A stretch of 46,314 nucleotides of DNA from Lachnospiraceae bacterium (lineage in GTDB: Bacteria > Bacillota > Clostridia > Lachnospirales > Lachnospiraceae), in contig JAFSIQ010000019.1 in NCBI GenBank assembly GCA_017439675.1, positions 1 to 46,314 on the forward strand, given 5' to 3'. The notes beneath the pieces were generated by a model. That model did no database searches. It was not told where the DNA came from and saw nothing but the letters and a program-made list of their open reading frames with translations. The first letter of the stretch is position 1, and every line of letters starts with the position of its first letter. This document shows positions 7,990-15,506 of the stretch, piece after piece. The position numbers and the translations under genes are program-made.

Positions 7990-8018
7990 TTGTAATACAT
8001 CTTGTGATTGGATATAAT
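7990..8018 (+). promoter_or_regulatory. Promoter of the antitoxin gene
   Basis: TTGTAA (7990-7995), a 17-base spacer and TATAAT (8013-8018). A direct repeat TTTGATAAAATT-like lies between it and the start (about 8028-8048); it could be an autoregulatory site, but this is not shown. Confidence 0.65.
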
Positions 8019-8065
8019 AATTGTGATGATAAAATTTTGATAAAATTATGATAGGAGTGACTGCT

Positions 8066-8323
8066 ATGATACAGATAAAACCCGTTTCTGATTTGAGAAA
8101 TAAATTCGCGGATATTGAAAAGCTTGTGGATGAAGGACAACCGGTTTATCTTACTAAAAATGGTTATGGAAAAATGGTGGTGTTGAGTTTAGAGGCATAT
8201 TCAAAACTAACGGATGGTGTTGAATTGGCGTTGGATGAAGCTGATTGGTTAGCAGAAGAAGATTCTACAAGATATACACATGAAGAAGTGTTCTCTAATT
8301 TGAGGAGGCGAATTAATGGCTGA
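8066..8323 (+). CDS. Phd/YefM-family antitoxin
   Basis: This DNA-binding antitoxin has about 85 residues. The N-terminal Phd/YefM fold is clear (IKPVSDLRNKFADIEKLV, then QPVYLTKNGYGKMVVLSLEAY, about residues 3-50). The acidic C-terminal tail normally wraps the toxin. I choose ATG 8066 because AGGAG lies at 8053-8057; an earlier in-frame ATG at 8048 precedes that site. The next reading frame starts at 8316 and overlaps the stop, the usual antitoxin-toxin arrangement, but that toxin is a remnant. The antitoxin therefore looks orphaned. Confidence 0.85.
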   Translation: MIQIKPVSDLRNKFADIEKLVDEGQPVYLTKNGYGKMVVLSLEAYSKLTDGVELALDEADWLAEEDSTRYTHEEVFSNLRRRING

Positions 8324-8432
8324 TACAACATATGTGGTTTATTATGTTGTTATAAATGATGAGCAATTGGGAAAAATAATGGAGATTCGTAGGTTTTTAT
8401 ATAATCGACAGAACAGAGAGCAGCTTATATAA
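8316..8432 (+). pseudogene. Internally deleted RelE/ParE-type toxin remnant
   Basis: The 38-codon frame overlaps the antitoxin stop (ATGGCTGA) and has a GAGGAGG site. Its first part, MADTTYVVYYVVINDEQLGK, resembles the N-terminus of ParE/RelE toxins. Its last part, RRFLYNRQNREQLI, resembles the conserved C-terminal strand and tail (I-L-Y-x-R-x-D-x-x-x-L). About 60 central residues of a normal toxin of roughly 100 are missing, with the frame kept. It cannot form the toxin fold, so I call it a pseudogene. It could instead be a surviving mini-protein, which I think less likely. Confidence 0.65.
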
Positions 8433-8539
8433 TTATTATCTGCCTCGAAATGGGAAAAATGTTATTCGGGGCAGGGAATAAAAATTAGCCTACGATAACT
8501 CAATTTCTTTATTTTACAACAGTGTTTCAGACACCAAAC

Positions 8540-8680
8540 AAGTTTACATAAGTTTATATCCAACGAAGTTAGACCCCACAGGCTGCAATCAATGATAAGT
8601 AATACACCGTAATCGGTTGAATTGAATATCAATTAGTTAAATGAACGTCTCAGCTTTATAATGAAGTGCGAGGCGTTTTT
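8540..8680 (+). repeat. Structured repeat, copy C, internally deleted
   Basis: Positions 8540-8600 match copy B from 2627 (AAGTTTACATAA... through the ppdK-tail bases ending GATAAGTAA). The copy then jumps, after about 12 unrelated bases, to GGTTGAATTGAATATCAATT (8614-8633) and a closing terminator at 8645-8680. The GNRA hairpin, the long variable hairpin and the TGA/GAT hairpin, about 190 bases in copy A, are missing. The 8433-8763 gap holds this copy and the next gene's promoter; I see nothing else in it. Confidence 0.75.
8645..8680 (+). terminator. Terminator closing repeat copy C
   Basis: ACGTCTC pairs with GAGGCGT (one G-U pair), with an inner CTTT/GAAG stem and a bulge, followed by TTTTT. 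It is weaker than the terminators of copies A and B. Confidence 0.55.
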
Positions 8681-8682
8681 CA

Positions 8683-8711
8683 TTGTTGATTGTTTTTATG
8701 TATTGTATAAT
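8683..8711 (+). promoter_or_regulatory. Promoter candidate for the DUF4304 gene
   Basis: TTGTTG (8683-8688), a 17-base spacer and TATAAT (8706-8711), starting just after the copy C terminator. Confidence 0.5.
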
Positions 8712-8763
8712 GATATTTATACATAAATGTAGAAAGAAGCAATCAAGAAAAGGAGTTAGCTTG

Positions 8764-9396
8764 ATGTTCGATATATTTAAAAAGAAACACAATAAAAAAG
8801 ACTTCTACTTTGTTGGAAATAGGCCACATCTTCGGACTGAAGAGGAAAAATCACTTGTTAACAAACAAGAAGCAGATTTGGCATTTAAGCGATACAAGAG
8901 AGAAATTATAGATGATTTGCTGTTGGGTAATGGTTTCTACAAATATAAGACGAATGCATATGTGAGATTAAATAACATTGGTCTGTTGGAATATGTTGAT
9001 TTACAAAAAGAGAGATATGGTTCAAAAACGTTTTGTGTCAATTTTGCTGCCATGCCATTATATTGTGTAAATAAATACATTATTGTTAGCTTGGGAGGCA
9101 GATTAGGTACTTATATATCCGGCAAAGATGTTTGGTGGGATTATGCATCAGAAAATGTCGCAAAAGCAAGCTTTGAAAATGTATCGATGGCGATAGAAAA
9201 ATATATGTTTCCTTGGTTTGAGGAGGTTTCTACTGAGGAAGGGTATAGAGCTAAATTGCAACAGGTTCACAGTAAAAAGCTTGCAGCAGAGTGGCTTGAT
9301 GCGCTAGAGAACATCCAAGATAAAGAAACATTGATAGAGCAGAATATAGTAGAGCTTAGGTTGCCGAAAAAGATAAGAAAGTATAAAGAGTTATAA
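8764..9396 (+). CDS. DUF4304-domain protein
   Basis: This cytoplasmic-looking protein has about 210 residues. After a basic N-terminus (FDIFKKKHNKKDFYF) it shows the DUF4304 pattern: a helix, then LLLGNGFYKYKTNAYVRLNN, then LEYVDLQKERYGSKTFCVNF, a GG motif and a Trp-rich stretch (DVWWDYASE). Its function is unknown. I use the ATG at 8764, seven bases after AGGAG; the in-frame extension back to 8683 would run through the -10 box. It has its own promoter and appears monocistronic. Confidence 0.75.
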   Translation: MFDIFKKKHNKKDFYFVGNRPHLRTEEEKSLVNKQEADLAFKRYKREIIDDLLLGNGFYKYKTNAYVRLNNIGLLEYVDLQKERYGSKTFCVNFAAMPLYCVNKYIIVSLGGRLGTYISGKDVWWDYASENVAKASFENVSMAIEKYMFPWFEEVSTEEGYRAKLQQVHSKKLAAEWLDALENIQDKETLIEQNIVELRLPKKIRKYKEL

Positions 9397-9445
9397 AAAC
9401 TATAAAGCGGAATCATTATATGTAGAATTCTTCCTGTTTCTCTTC

Positions 9446-9481
9446 ATTGACAATACAGAGATAGAATGATAAATTGTCAAT
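9446..9481 (+). promoter_or_regulatory. Promoter with flanking inverted repeat, zinc-ribbon/LRR gene
   Basis: TTGACA (9447-9452), a 17-base spacer and TAAATT (9470-9475). A perfect 9-bp inverted repeat, ATTGACAAT (9446-9454) and ATTGTCAAT (9473-9481), overlaps both boxes, so a repressor or a hairpin could act here. Confidence 0.5.
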
Positions 9482-9528
9482 ATTACCGAACAAAAGAAAA
9501 TTATTATCTAAAGTAAAGGAAATAACAC

Positions 9529-11349
9529 ATGATTAAACTAATTGAAATGGAATGTGAAAATTGTGGAGGAGCATTAGAGCAGATTGATAGAGAAAGAGCA
9601 AGATGTCCGCATTGTGATGCCGTATATTTGATTGATAGGGGGCAACCGAAAGAAATTCATGTGCATCAAACAGCGCCAGCGCAGAGAAATTCTACACCCC
9701 TTATTGCTTTTGCAATCATTGTAGTAGCGTTATTGGTTTTTTTAGTGGTAGAGATTCGTAACACTTATACAACAGGAGATACTAACCGAACTTCTTCTGT
9801 GGGGACGGAAGCAAAAGAAGAAAAGTTTCGTTCTGAGTTCTTCAAAACGCTAGTCATGGAAATCTATGGTGCGTCAGTAGAAGAGGTTGCAGAAGAAGAA
9901 TTGCGTGAGTTAACCTCGTTATATGTTTATCGTGAGAATGGTTGTTATGTTGTAGAGTACAGCAGAAATGATGGTGAGACAAAGCAAATACAGATGGAAG
10001 ATTCCTTGTATAGTGATATGGCTGATTTGAAAAATTTTCCGAACCTAAAAAGGATCCATTTCATTACAGAAACCATTCCACAGGTGGCTTTAAATCAGCT
10101 GAATTCTCTAGAAGAGGTGTGGTGTCAGAATACACCAAAAGATTTGGCAGATGGCCTGACACATCCTGAAAAACTAAAGGTTTATGGATGTTATGATGCG
10201 GAAACCCTAGACGGTGTGGATGCATTTACGCAGTTAGAACACTTGCACATCAATGACTATGATTTGGCGGATTTGAATGCAATTAGTGCCCTTACGAATT
10301 TGAGGAAATTAGAAATTGTCAATGGAGATGCGATTACTGATTTTGGGGTGTTACATTCTTTGAAACAGCTCGAGGTTTTGTATATGGATACAGAACAGCT
10401 TAAGGACATTTCTTTTGTTGGAAAAATGCCTAATTTAAAAGAGTTTTCTATGAAGGATGCCATTGTAATAGATATTTCGGCATTAGATGGGAAAACAACA
10501 TTAAAGAAGGTTGTTTTGCAGGATAATAGAGAATTGACAGATTATAGTGCTTTGAGTTCCCTAAATGAATTAGAAGAGTTGACTTTGGAATTGGGAAGTA
10601 AAGCGCAAATGCCAGATGCAAGCAATTGGACCAAGCTGCATACATTGTCTATTCAAGGGGTATCGGATGTTTCCTTTATGCAATCCTTAACCGGATTGAA
10701 AACATTGTATCTAAAGGGAGCAGATTGTAACACATTTGATGTGTTTGCTTCGTTGCAAAACCTAGAGTATTTGCAGATTGGCAGTGTGTATGGTGATCTG
10801 GATAATTTGAATATGCTTACTCATTTGTCAAAGCTGAAAGTATTAGATATGAGTGGTATGACTGTATATGGCAATGTGGAAGCTATCTTTTCGATTGCGA
10901 GCTTGGAAGAGATTAATATCAATGATTGTAGTTTTGGATTGAATTTTGATGCGATTCCAGAACACGCAAACTTGAAAAAATTACATATGAATCGTCTGCG
11001 TCTTTGGGAAAATATTATGGTGCAGTATGATGGTGCATTTACTTATGTCGATTATGATGATGTGGAATTGGTTGATAACATCGATGTGGTAAAGAAATTT
11101 GGCAATCTTGAGGAGTTGTATCTGCAAGGAAACAAACTTACAAATATTTCCTTTGTTGAGAGTTTACCGAATTTGAAGAAATTAGATATTACCAACAATT
11201 ATGTGACAGATTTGCGTCCGCTACAGCAGTTGTCACAATTTGAAATTGTGTGGTGTGGACAAAATGCGATTTCGCAAGGGTCTGATCTGGGGGCTGATGT
11301 CACCGTGGTTTTAGATTCCGAAGAAGAGGAAAAGGAGTGGTGGGAATAA
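9529..11349 (+). CDS. Zinc-ribbon, single-pass membrane, leucine-rich-repeat protein
   Basis: The 606-residue protein starts with a zinc ribbon (Cys9, Cys12, Cys26, Cys29), followed by one transmembrane helix (about 57-75). A linker of about 60 residues leads into leucine-rich repeats of about 22-24 residues from about 155 to 585 (LTNLRKLEI, LKQLEVLYM, MPNLKEFSM, FGNLEELYLQGNKLTNISF, LPNLKKLDITNNYVTDL), like internalin-type LRRs. The tail is acidic (DSEEEEKEWWE). The topology suggests a cytoplasmic zinc ribbon and an outside LRR surface for protein binding. The partner is unknown. It seems monocistronic, with its own promoter and the bidirectional terminator at 11393-11438. Confidence 0.8.
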   Translation: MIKLIEMECENCGGALEQIDRERARCPHCDAVYLIDRGQPKEIHVHQTAPAQRNSTPLIAFAIIVVALLVFLVVEIRNTYTTGDTNRTSSVGTEAKEEKFRSEFFKTLVMEIYGASVEEVAEEELRELTSLYVYRENGCYVVEYSRNDGETKQIQMEDSLYSDMADLKNFPNLKRIHFITETIPQVALNQLNSLEEVWCQNTPKDLADGLTHPEKLKVYGCYDAETLDGVDAFTQLEHLHINDYDLADLNAISALTNLRKLEIVNGDAITDFGVLHSLKQLEVLYMDTEQLKDISFVGKMPNLKEFSMKDAIVIDISALDGKTTLKKVVLQDNRELTDYSALSSLNELEELTLELGSKAQMPDASNWTKLHTLSIQGVSDVSFMQSLTGLKTLYLKGADCNTFDVFASLQNLEYLQIGSVYGDLDNLNMLTHLSKLKVLDMSGMTVYGNVEAIFSIASLEEININDCSFGLNFDAIPEHANLKKLHMNRLRLWENIMVQYDGAFTYVDYDDVELVDNIDVVKKFGNLEELYLQGNKLTNISFVESLPNLKKLDITNNYVTDLRPLQQLSQFEIVWCGQNAISQGSDLGADVTVVLDSEEEEKEWWE

Positions 11350-11392
11350 ATAAGGCGTTCCGCAATGACAGAGGATAAAAATATGAATAAGA

Positions 11393-11438
11393 AAAAGAGG
11401 TTCTAAACTTTGGGTTAAGTAAAGTTTAGAACCTTTTT
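11393..11438. terminator. Bidirectional intrinsic terminator between convergent genes
   Basis: A 13-bp perfect inverted repeat, GGTTCTAAACTTT (11399-11411) with AAAGTTTAGAACC (11421-11433), has a T-run after it on the plus strand and an A-run before it, so it can serve both genes. Its arms and an AAGTAAAGTTTAGAACCT stretch match the right end of the ISL3 element at 4137-4173. Confidence 0.85.
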
Positions 11439-11441
11439 AAT

Positions 11442-12971
11442 TTAATACTCCAATAAAGAATCCACTTCTACCTTAAATGGTAGTAGCTTCAAAATATCAT
11501 TTTCAATATCTACACCTGGATATACTTCGATGAGTCGGAGGCCATGTTCTCCCAATTCAAATACACACCGCTCTGTCACATATAGGACTTTCTGTTTGTT
11601 CGCGCGGGCACGTTTTGCTGAAAAACTGATGCTAGTTACTTTATCTACAAACTTTGGAATGGAACCGTCATTCTTAATCGTAACCTTTCCGTCCTGTTCA
11701 TCCACATTAAGTCCTTTGGTATTAAATGTTAGGCAGAACACCACAGTTTTGGTCTTAGCAGTGATATTGGCAAATCCACCGACGCCAGCAAAGGCACCAG
11801 GGCCACGATGGGCATTCACGTTACCATGTTTATCAACTTCGATACCGCCCATAAAGCAGATGTCAAGACCACCATTGTTGTATAAGTCAAACTGGTTTGC
11901 CATGTCATACATGGAGTTGGCACCAATAACCGCACCGAATACCTTGCCGGATGCAGGAAAACCACCAACGCCACCGGATTCTACAGTTAATGTCACTTTA
12001 TCTAAGATTCCAGTTTCACGAGCATATTTTGTAACCGTTTCAGGAATACCCACACCAATATTTACAATGTCATCCGCTCGAAGTTCCATGGCAGCACGTT
12101 TGCCAATGATGTTTCCTGCAACGTTAACCATATTCTTTGTGGAAGTTCTTGCCTCTAACATATCACTCCAATCCTGCCACTGAGAGTATGGGATTTCAAA
12201 ACCACCGGTCAAGGACTCATATGCTGCATGGCGAGGTTCGGGTTCTACTTTAACAATCGCATCCACAAGACATCCCGGAATGATGGTGTTACGAGGTCTG
12301 GAAGGTGTACTTTCAATGCGGTCTACTTGAACAATAACCTTTCCGCCATTTGCTTTGGTCGCCTGACAGATAGATAGTGCATCACCAGACATATACATGT
12401 CGTCAAAGGAAATGTTACCTCTGCGGTCAGCAGTGGTTCCTTTAATCAGTGCAACATTGAATTTTGGAAGCTTGTAGTATAAGAATTCCTCGCCATCAAC
12501 CTCCACGTGTGTTACCAAAGAATCGTCTTTCGAAATGTTGTTGATTCCTGGTCCGTCTACCAATGGGTCTACAAAAATGTCAAGACCAACCTTGGATAGA
12601 GCTCCTGGAATACCACCAGCCTGTGCACGAATTGCATGGGAAATACAGCCCAGTGGAAGATTATAAGCTTCGAATTTGTCTTCTAACACAAGTCGCTTGG
12701 TACTAAACATTGCACCAAAGTGTCCGCAGATAATCTTGTCTACAGCCCCTTCCTTTATGTATTGTTCCGCGTTCTTGTTCTCGTCCCAGACACCGAATCC
12801 TGCGCTAGACACCATGGTCAAATGCTTTGGAGAACCGGTTGCCTTGTATTTGCGGTAAATCGCTTCGTGTAATTCTGTAGGATTTTCGATTCCTAGAAAG
12901 GAATTCAAACAAATCACATCACCGTCGTTTATAATATCGATTGCTTCATCAGAAGTCATAATTTTGTACAT
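11442..12971 (-). CDS. Acetate/propionate-type CoA-transferase (family I, single chain)
   Basis: This 509-residue cytoplasmic enzyme moves CoA between acyl-CoAs and a short carboxylate such as acetate, using a glutamyl-CoA thioester. Both halves of the family I fold are in one chain, as in propionate CoA-transferase and YdiF. The N-terminal half has the oxyanion-type GG-IPGALSKVG region. The C-terminal half has ESGGVGGFPASGKVFGA with the likely catalytic Glu at 331, then QFDLYNNGGLDICFMGG and HGNVN. The exact acyl substrate (propionyl, butyryl or acetoacetyl) cannot be fixed from sequence. An AGAGAGG site precedes ATG. It is a single-gene unit on the reverse strand that ends at the shared terminator. 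Confidence 0.88.
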   Translation of the reverse strand: MYKIMTSDEAIDIINDGDVICLNSFLGIENPTELHEAIYRKYKATGSPKHLTMVSSAGFGVWDENKNAEQYIKEGAVDKIICGHFGAMFSTKRLVLEDKFEAYNLPLGCISHAIRAQAGGIPGALSKVGLDIFVDPLVDGPGINNISKDDSLVTHVEVDGEEFLYYKLPKFNVALIKGTTADRRGNISFDDMYMSGDALSICQATKANGGKVIVQVDRIESTPSRPRNTIIPGCLVDAIVKVEPEPRHAAYESLTGGFEIPYSQWQDWSDMLEARTSTKNMVNVAGNIIGKRAAMELRADDIVNIGVGIPETVTKYARETGILDKVTLTVESGGVGGFPASGKVFGAVIGANSMYDMANQFDLYNNGGLDICFMGGIEVDKHGNVNAHRGPGAFAGVGGFANITAKTKTVVFCLTFNTKGLNVDEQDGKVTIKNDGSIPKFVDKVTSISFSAKRARANKQKVLYVTERCVFELGEHGLRLIEVYPGVDIENDILKLLPFKVEVDSLLEY

Positions 12972-13111
12972 TGTTTTGCCTCTCTTCTTTATGTATAATT
13001 ACAATAGATACACCATACCATTACAAATCGTTTTTGGCAACAAAATTCGGTGGAAATAGCGGTATTTTAAGGCGTTTTTGTAAGATGGCAGATGCAATTC
13101 TACGAGTTTTT

Positions 13112-13119
13112 GATATAAT
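13112..13119 (+). promoter_or_regulatory. Extended -10 promoter candidate for the lipoprotein gene at 13214
   Basis: TGA-TATAAT at 13111-13119, with TG one base before TATAAT, lies about 95 bases before the gene. No good -35 is visible. The 12972-13213 gap otherwise holds the divergent upstream region of the CoA-transferase gene. Confidence 0.4.
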
Positions 13120-13213
13120 TATGAGTATCAGAATCGTAACAGTTAAGAAATACTTAACTGTTCAAATGGATAAGGATTTAGAAAAGTATGGGTGGTAAAT
13201 CAGGAGGTATATG

Positions 13214-14257
13214 ATGAAAAGAATAATGTTAATTGCATTCTTATGCATCATTTTTTTGTGTGGCTGTAGAAAAGAATATGATGAGAAAGATATCAAGGAA
13301 TATGTGAAAACAGAATATGGCTTAAAGTCTGTTTCAGTAGAAGAGAAACCAGAGGCGATTCAGGATGAGGATGACAGGACGGATTATATATGGACAGTGA
13401 CTGATAAAAAGCATAACATGAAGTTTCGTGTGCTGGATGATTTTCGGGCGGATTCTTTGTTTCCTGGTAACAATTTGACTAGTGATTATGAAGATGTCCG
13501 ATTGGCACAGGCTTTTGAACAGTATGATTCAAAAAAGCTTTCTTTAGAAACCAAAACGCAATATGCTCTATGTCGTGCTACGATTAGGGGCAATTATAGT
13601 AGTAGACAAGAATTGCAGGAGCTGTTTGAAGAAACCAATGCATTTTTGAAAGAATACTTGGATAACGAAGTGAAAGTCAGTATTCATTTCACAATGGATA
13701 CTCCTTATCGTGATGCGGTAGAAGGATATGAAATGGATTCTGGTGATTACCGTGGTACGGCTACAAAGTTTACGGAAGAAATGTATGAGGAGGCGGAAGG
13801 AAATCTCATTTTGACCGCGTTGGATTATAGCTTAGATGCATGTTTGGAGCAATTTACAGAAGAAGAAATTGAGGAAGCGGTTGCAAATAGCAAATATCGT
13901 CTCGGTATAGCAGATTCAGAAGAAGGTCCTTATGAATATTATGACGATTTGGTGGCTAGTCGGTTCTCATATGGAGTGAGCTTTTCAACCTTGTATGAGA
14001 TTTTTATAAGAGAAGGTTATTCAGTGGAAGGAGATAAGAACCATTATTCCTTTGTGGGTGTGGATGGTTCCACTTATGAAATTTCTTATGACTTTGTAGG
14101 GTATGAGTACAAAGATGGAAAGGTTGGATATTACTACTTGAAGGATGGTGTGGAAACACCGATGGATGCTTATTTTTACAATCATTTTGAAACGCCATTT
14201 ATCCGGGATGCAACAGGAATTTATCTAAGAGAATATTGGCAGGAAGAAGAGAAATAA
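13214..14257 (+). CDS. Lipoprotein of unknown function
   Basis: This protein of about 347 residues has a clear lipoprotein signal peptide (MKRIMLIAFLCIIFLCGC, lipobox LCGC, Cys at about 18). The mature part begins with short acidic segments, then a mixed alpha/beta body with no motif I recognise. Two ATGs stand in tandem at 13211 and 13214; AGGAGG at 13202-13207 is better spaced for the second. It has many Asp/Glu and Tyr residues, as is usual for exported lipoproteins here. It probably stands alone. The function is unknown. Confidence 0.7.
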   Translation: MKRIMLIAFLCIIFLCGCRKEYDEKDIKEYVKTEYGLKSVSVEEKPEAIQDEDDRTDYIWTVTDKKHNMKFRVLDDFRADSLFPGNNLTSDYEDVRLAQAFEQYDSKKLSLETKTQYALCRATIRGNYSSRQELQELFEETNAFLKEYLDNEVKVSIHFTMDTPYRDAVEGYEMDSGDYRGTATKFTEEMYEEAEGNLILTALDYSLDACLEQFTEEEIEEAVANSKYRLGIADSEEGPYEYYDDLVASRFSYGVSFSTLYEIFIREGYSVEGDKNHYSFVGVDGSTYEISYDFVGYEYKDGKVGYYYLKDGVETPMDAYFYNHFETPFIRDATGIYLREYWQEEEK

Positions 14258-14334
14258 AATTTGTAAAAGTAAAATAGTCTCCATTCTTCATTCGTGTATA
14301 CGATGTGTGATAGGAGAATTCTATTTGATATCAC

Positions 14335-14364
14335 TTGCTAAATGTATGCAAAACTTGCTATAAT
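14335..14364 (+). promoter_or_regulatory. Promoter of the membrane diguanylate cyclase gene
   Basis: TTGCTA (14335-14340), an 18-base spacer and TATAAT (14359-14364), with an upstream TGC making an extended -10. It lies 31 bases before the start codon. Confidence 0.6.
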
Positions 14365-14395
14365 ATTTGACATATAAATCATTGGGGGATTTTAC

Positions 14396-15472
14396 ATGGA
14401 ACAGAAGGTTACTAAGGCAAAACATTTGTCAACGGAGCAAAGGGTAAAATTTTATCAATCGCAATATGATTACTACAAATCATTTAATAGAGGAGTTTTG
14501 ATAATAGCTACGGTTGCTTATTTGACGTTTTTCTTTACAGATTGTGGAATATTCGGTAGATTTGCGCATGAGACATTATTATCTCGTTTGATTGTCATTA
14601 TTCCATTATTAGCTTTTTTCTATCTATACAAGCAAGATAAAAGCTACAAGGTGATGGTGACGGCGTCGTATCTCATGGTACATATTATTATATGGTGCAC
14701 AGATTGGGCTACTTATTTGTTGCCAGACAGAGAATATGCTGGTGAGGGTATGATTATCATGAATTTGATATTTGTATGTGCAGGATTTTGTGCGCCGTTT
14801 AAATATTGTCTGATTGCACATTGTGGTTTGATTGTGGATATATTGATTGCGAACATTTTTATACAATATGACAATGTGGCAATGATGTTAATGTTTAATA
14901 TTCCGTGTGTGGTTGCAGTGTGTGTAATGCACTATACAATGGAAAAGGTCTATCTAGACCATTATTTGGTAACGGAACAGCTAGAGACGTTAGTGGTGCA
15001 TGACCAGTTGACGGGAGTATATAATCGTAACAAATTCAAAAGCCTTAGCGACCCGGTTACACAGGAGTTAATTATTCCCAATGACATTGCAGTTACATTT
15101 TTGATAGTAGACTTGGACTTCTTTAAGAAGGTAAATGATCAATATGGCCATGAGGCAGGAGATCGAGTGTTGAAAGCTGCTGCACAGGTGATGAGTCAGT
15201 CAGTACGTGCATCGGATTATGTGATTCGTTGGGGAGGTGAAGAGTTTATTGTTGCTCTGATGGGTTGTGATTTGGAAATTGGTGTGTCCATAGCAGAGAA
15301 AATGAGAGTGAATATTGAAAATAGCGATAACAAAGTGTGTCCGATTACAGCCTCCATCGGTGTCGCGGCGTATCAAGGGGGCAATTATCATGATACAATT
15401 AAATGTGCGGATGAGGCTTTGTATAGGGCTAAGACAGAAGGTAGAAACCGGGTTGTTGTAAATGAAGGTTAA
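14396..15472 (+). CDS. Membrane diguanylate cyclase (GGDEF)
   Basis: This 358-residue enzyme makes c-di-GMP from two GTP. About six membrane helices occupy residues 36-190; the GGDEF domain fills 195-358. Key motifs are present: HDQLTGVYNRNKF, DLDFFKKVNDQYGHEAGD, and an intact GGEEF active site at about residue 280. RASD five residues before it is a product-binding inhibitory I-site (RxxD), so feedback inhibition is expected. The membrane half probably senses a signal but matches no domain I can name. The ATG follows GGGGG. The next gene starts 34 bases downstream and may be co-transcribed. Confidence 0.92.
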   Translation: MEQKVTKAKHLSTEQRVKFYQSQYDYYKSFNRGVLIIATVAYLTFFFTDCGIFGRFAHETLLSRLIVIIPLLAFFYLYKQDKSYKVMVTASYLMVHIIIWCTDWATYLLPDREYAGEGMIIMNLIFVCAGFCAPFKYCLIAHCGLIVDILIANIFIQYDNVAMMLMFNIPCVVAVCVMHYTMEKVYLDHYLVTEQLETLVVHDQLTGVYNRNKFKSLSDPVTQELIIPNDIAVTFLIVDLDFFKKVNDQYGHEAGDRVLKAAAQVMSQSVRASDYVIRWGGEEFIVALMGCDLEIGVSIAEKMRVNIENSDNKVCPITASIGVAAYQGGNYHDTIKCADEALYRAKTEGRNRVVVNEG

Positions 15473-15506
15473 TCATAAGTGAATTCATGTTAGGAGATAC
15501 AACGGT

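Noticed and set aside
11530-12183. 217-codon frame opposite the CoA-transferase gene
   Set aside because: It is antisense to a well-supported enzyme and mirrors its codon pattern; it has no ribosome site and no domain.
12971-13198. 75-codon plus-strand frame upstream of the lipoprotein gene
   Set aside because: Its start overlaps the start codon of the reverse-strand CoA-transferase gene, it covers the promoter region, and it has no ribosome site or protein-like composition.
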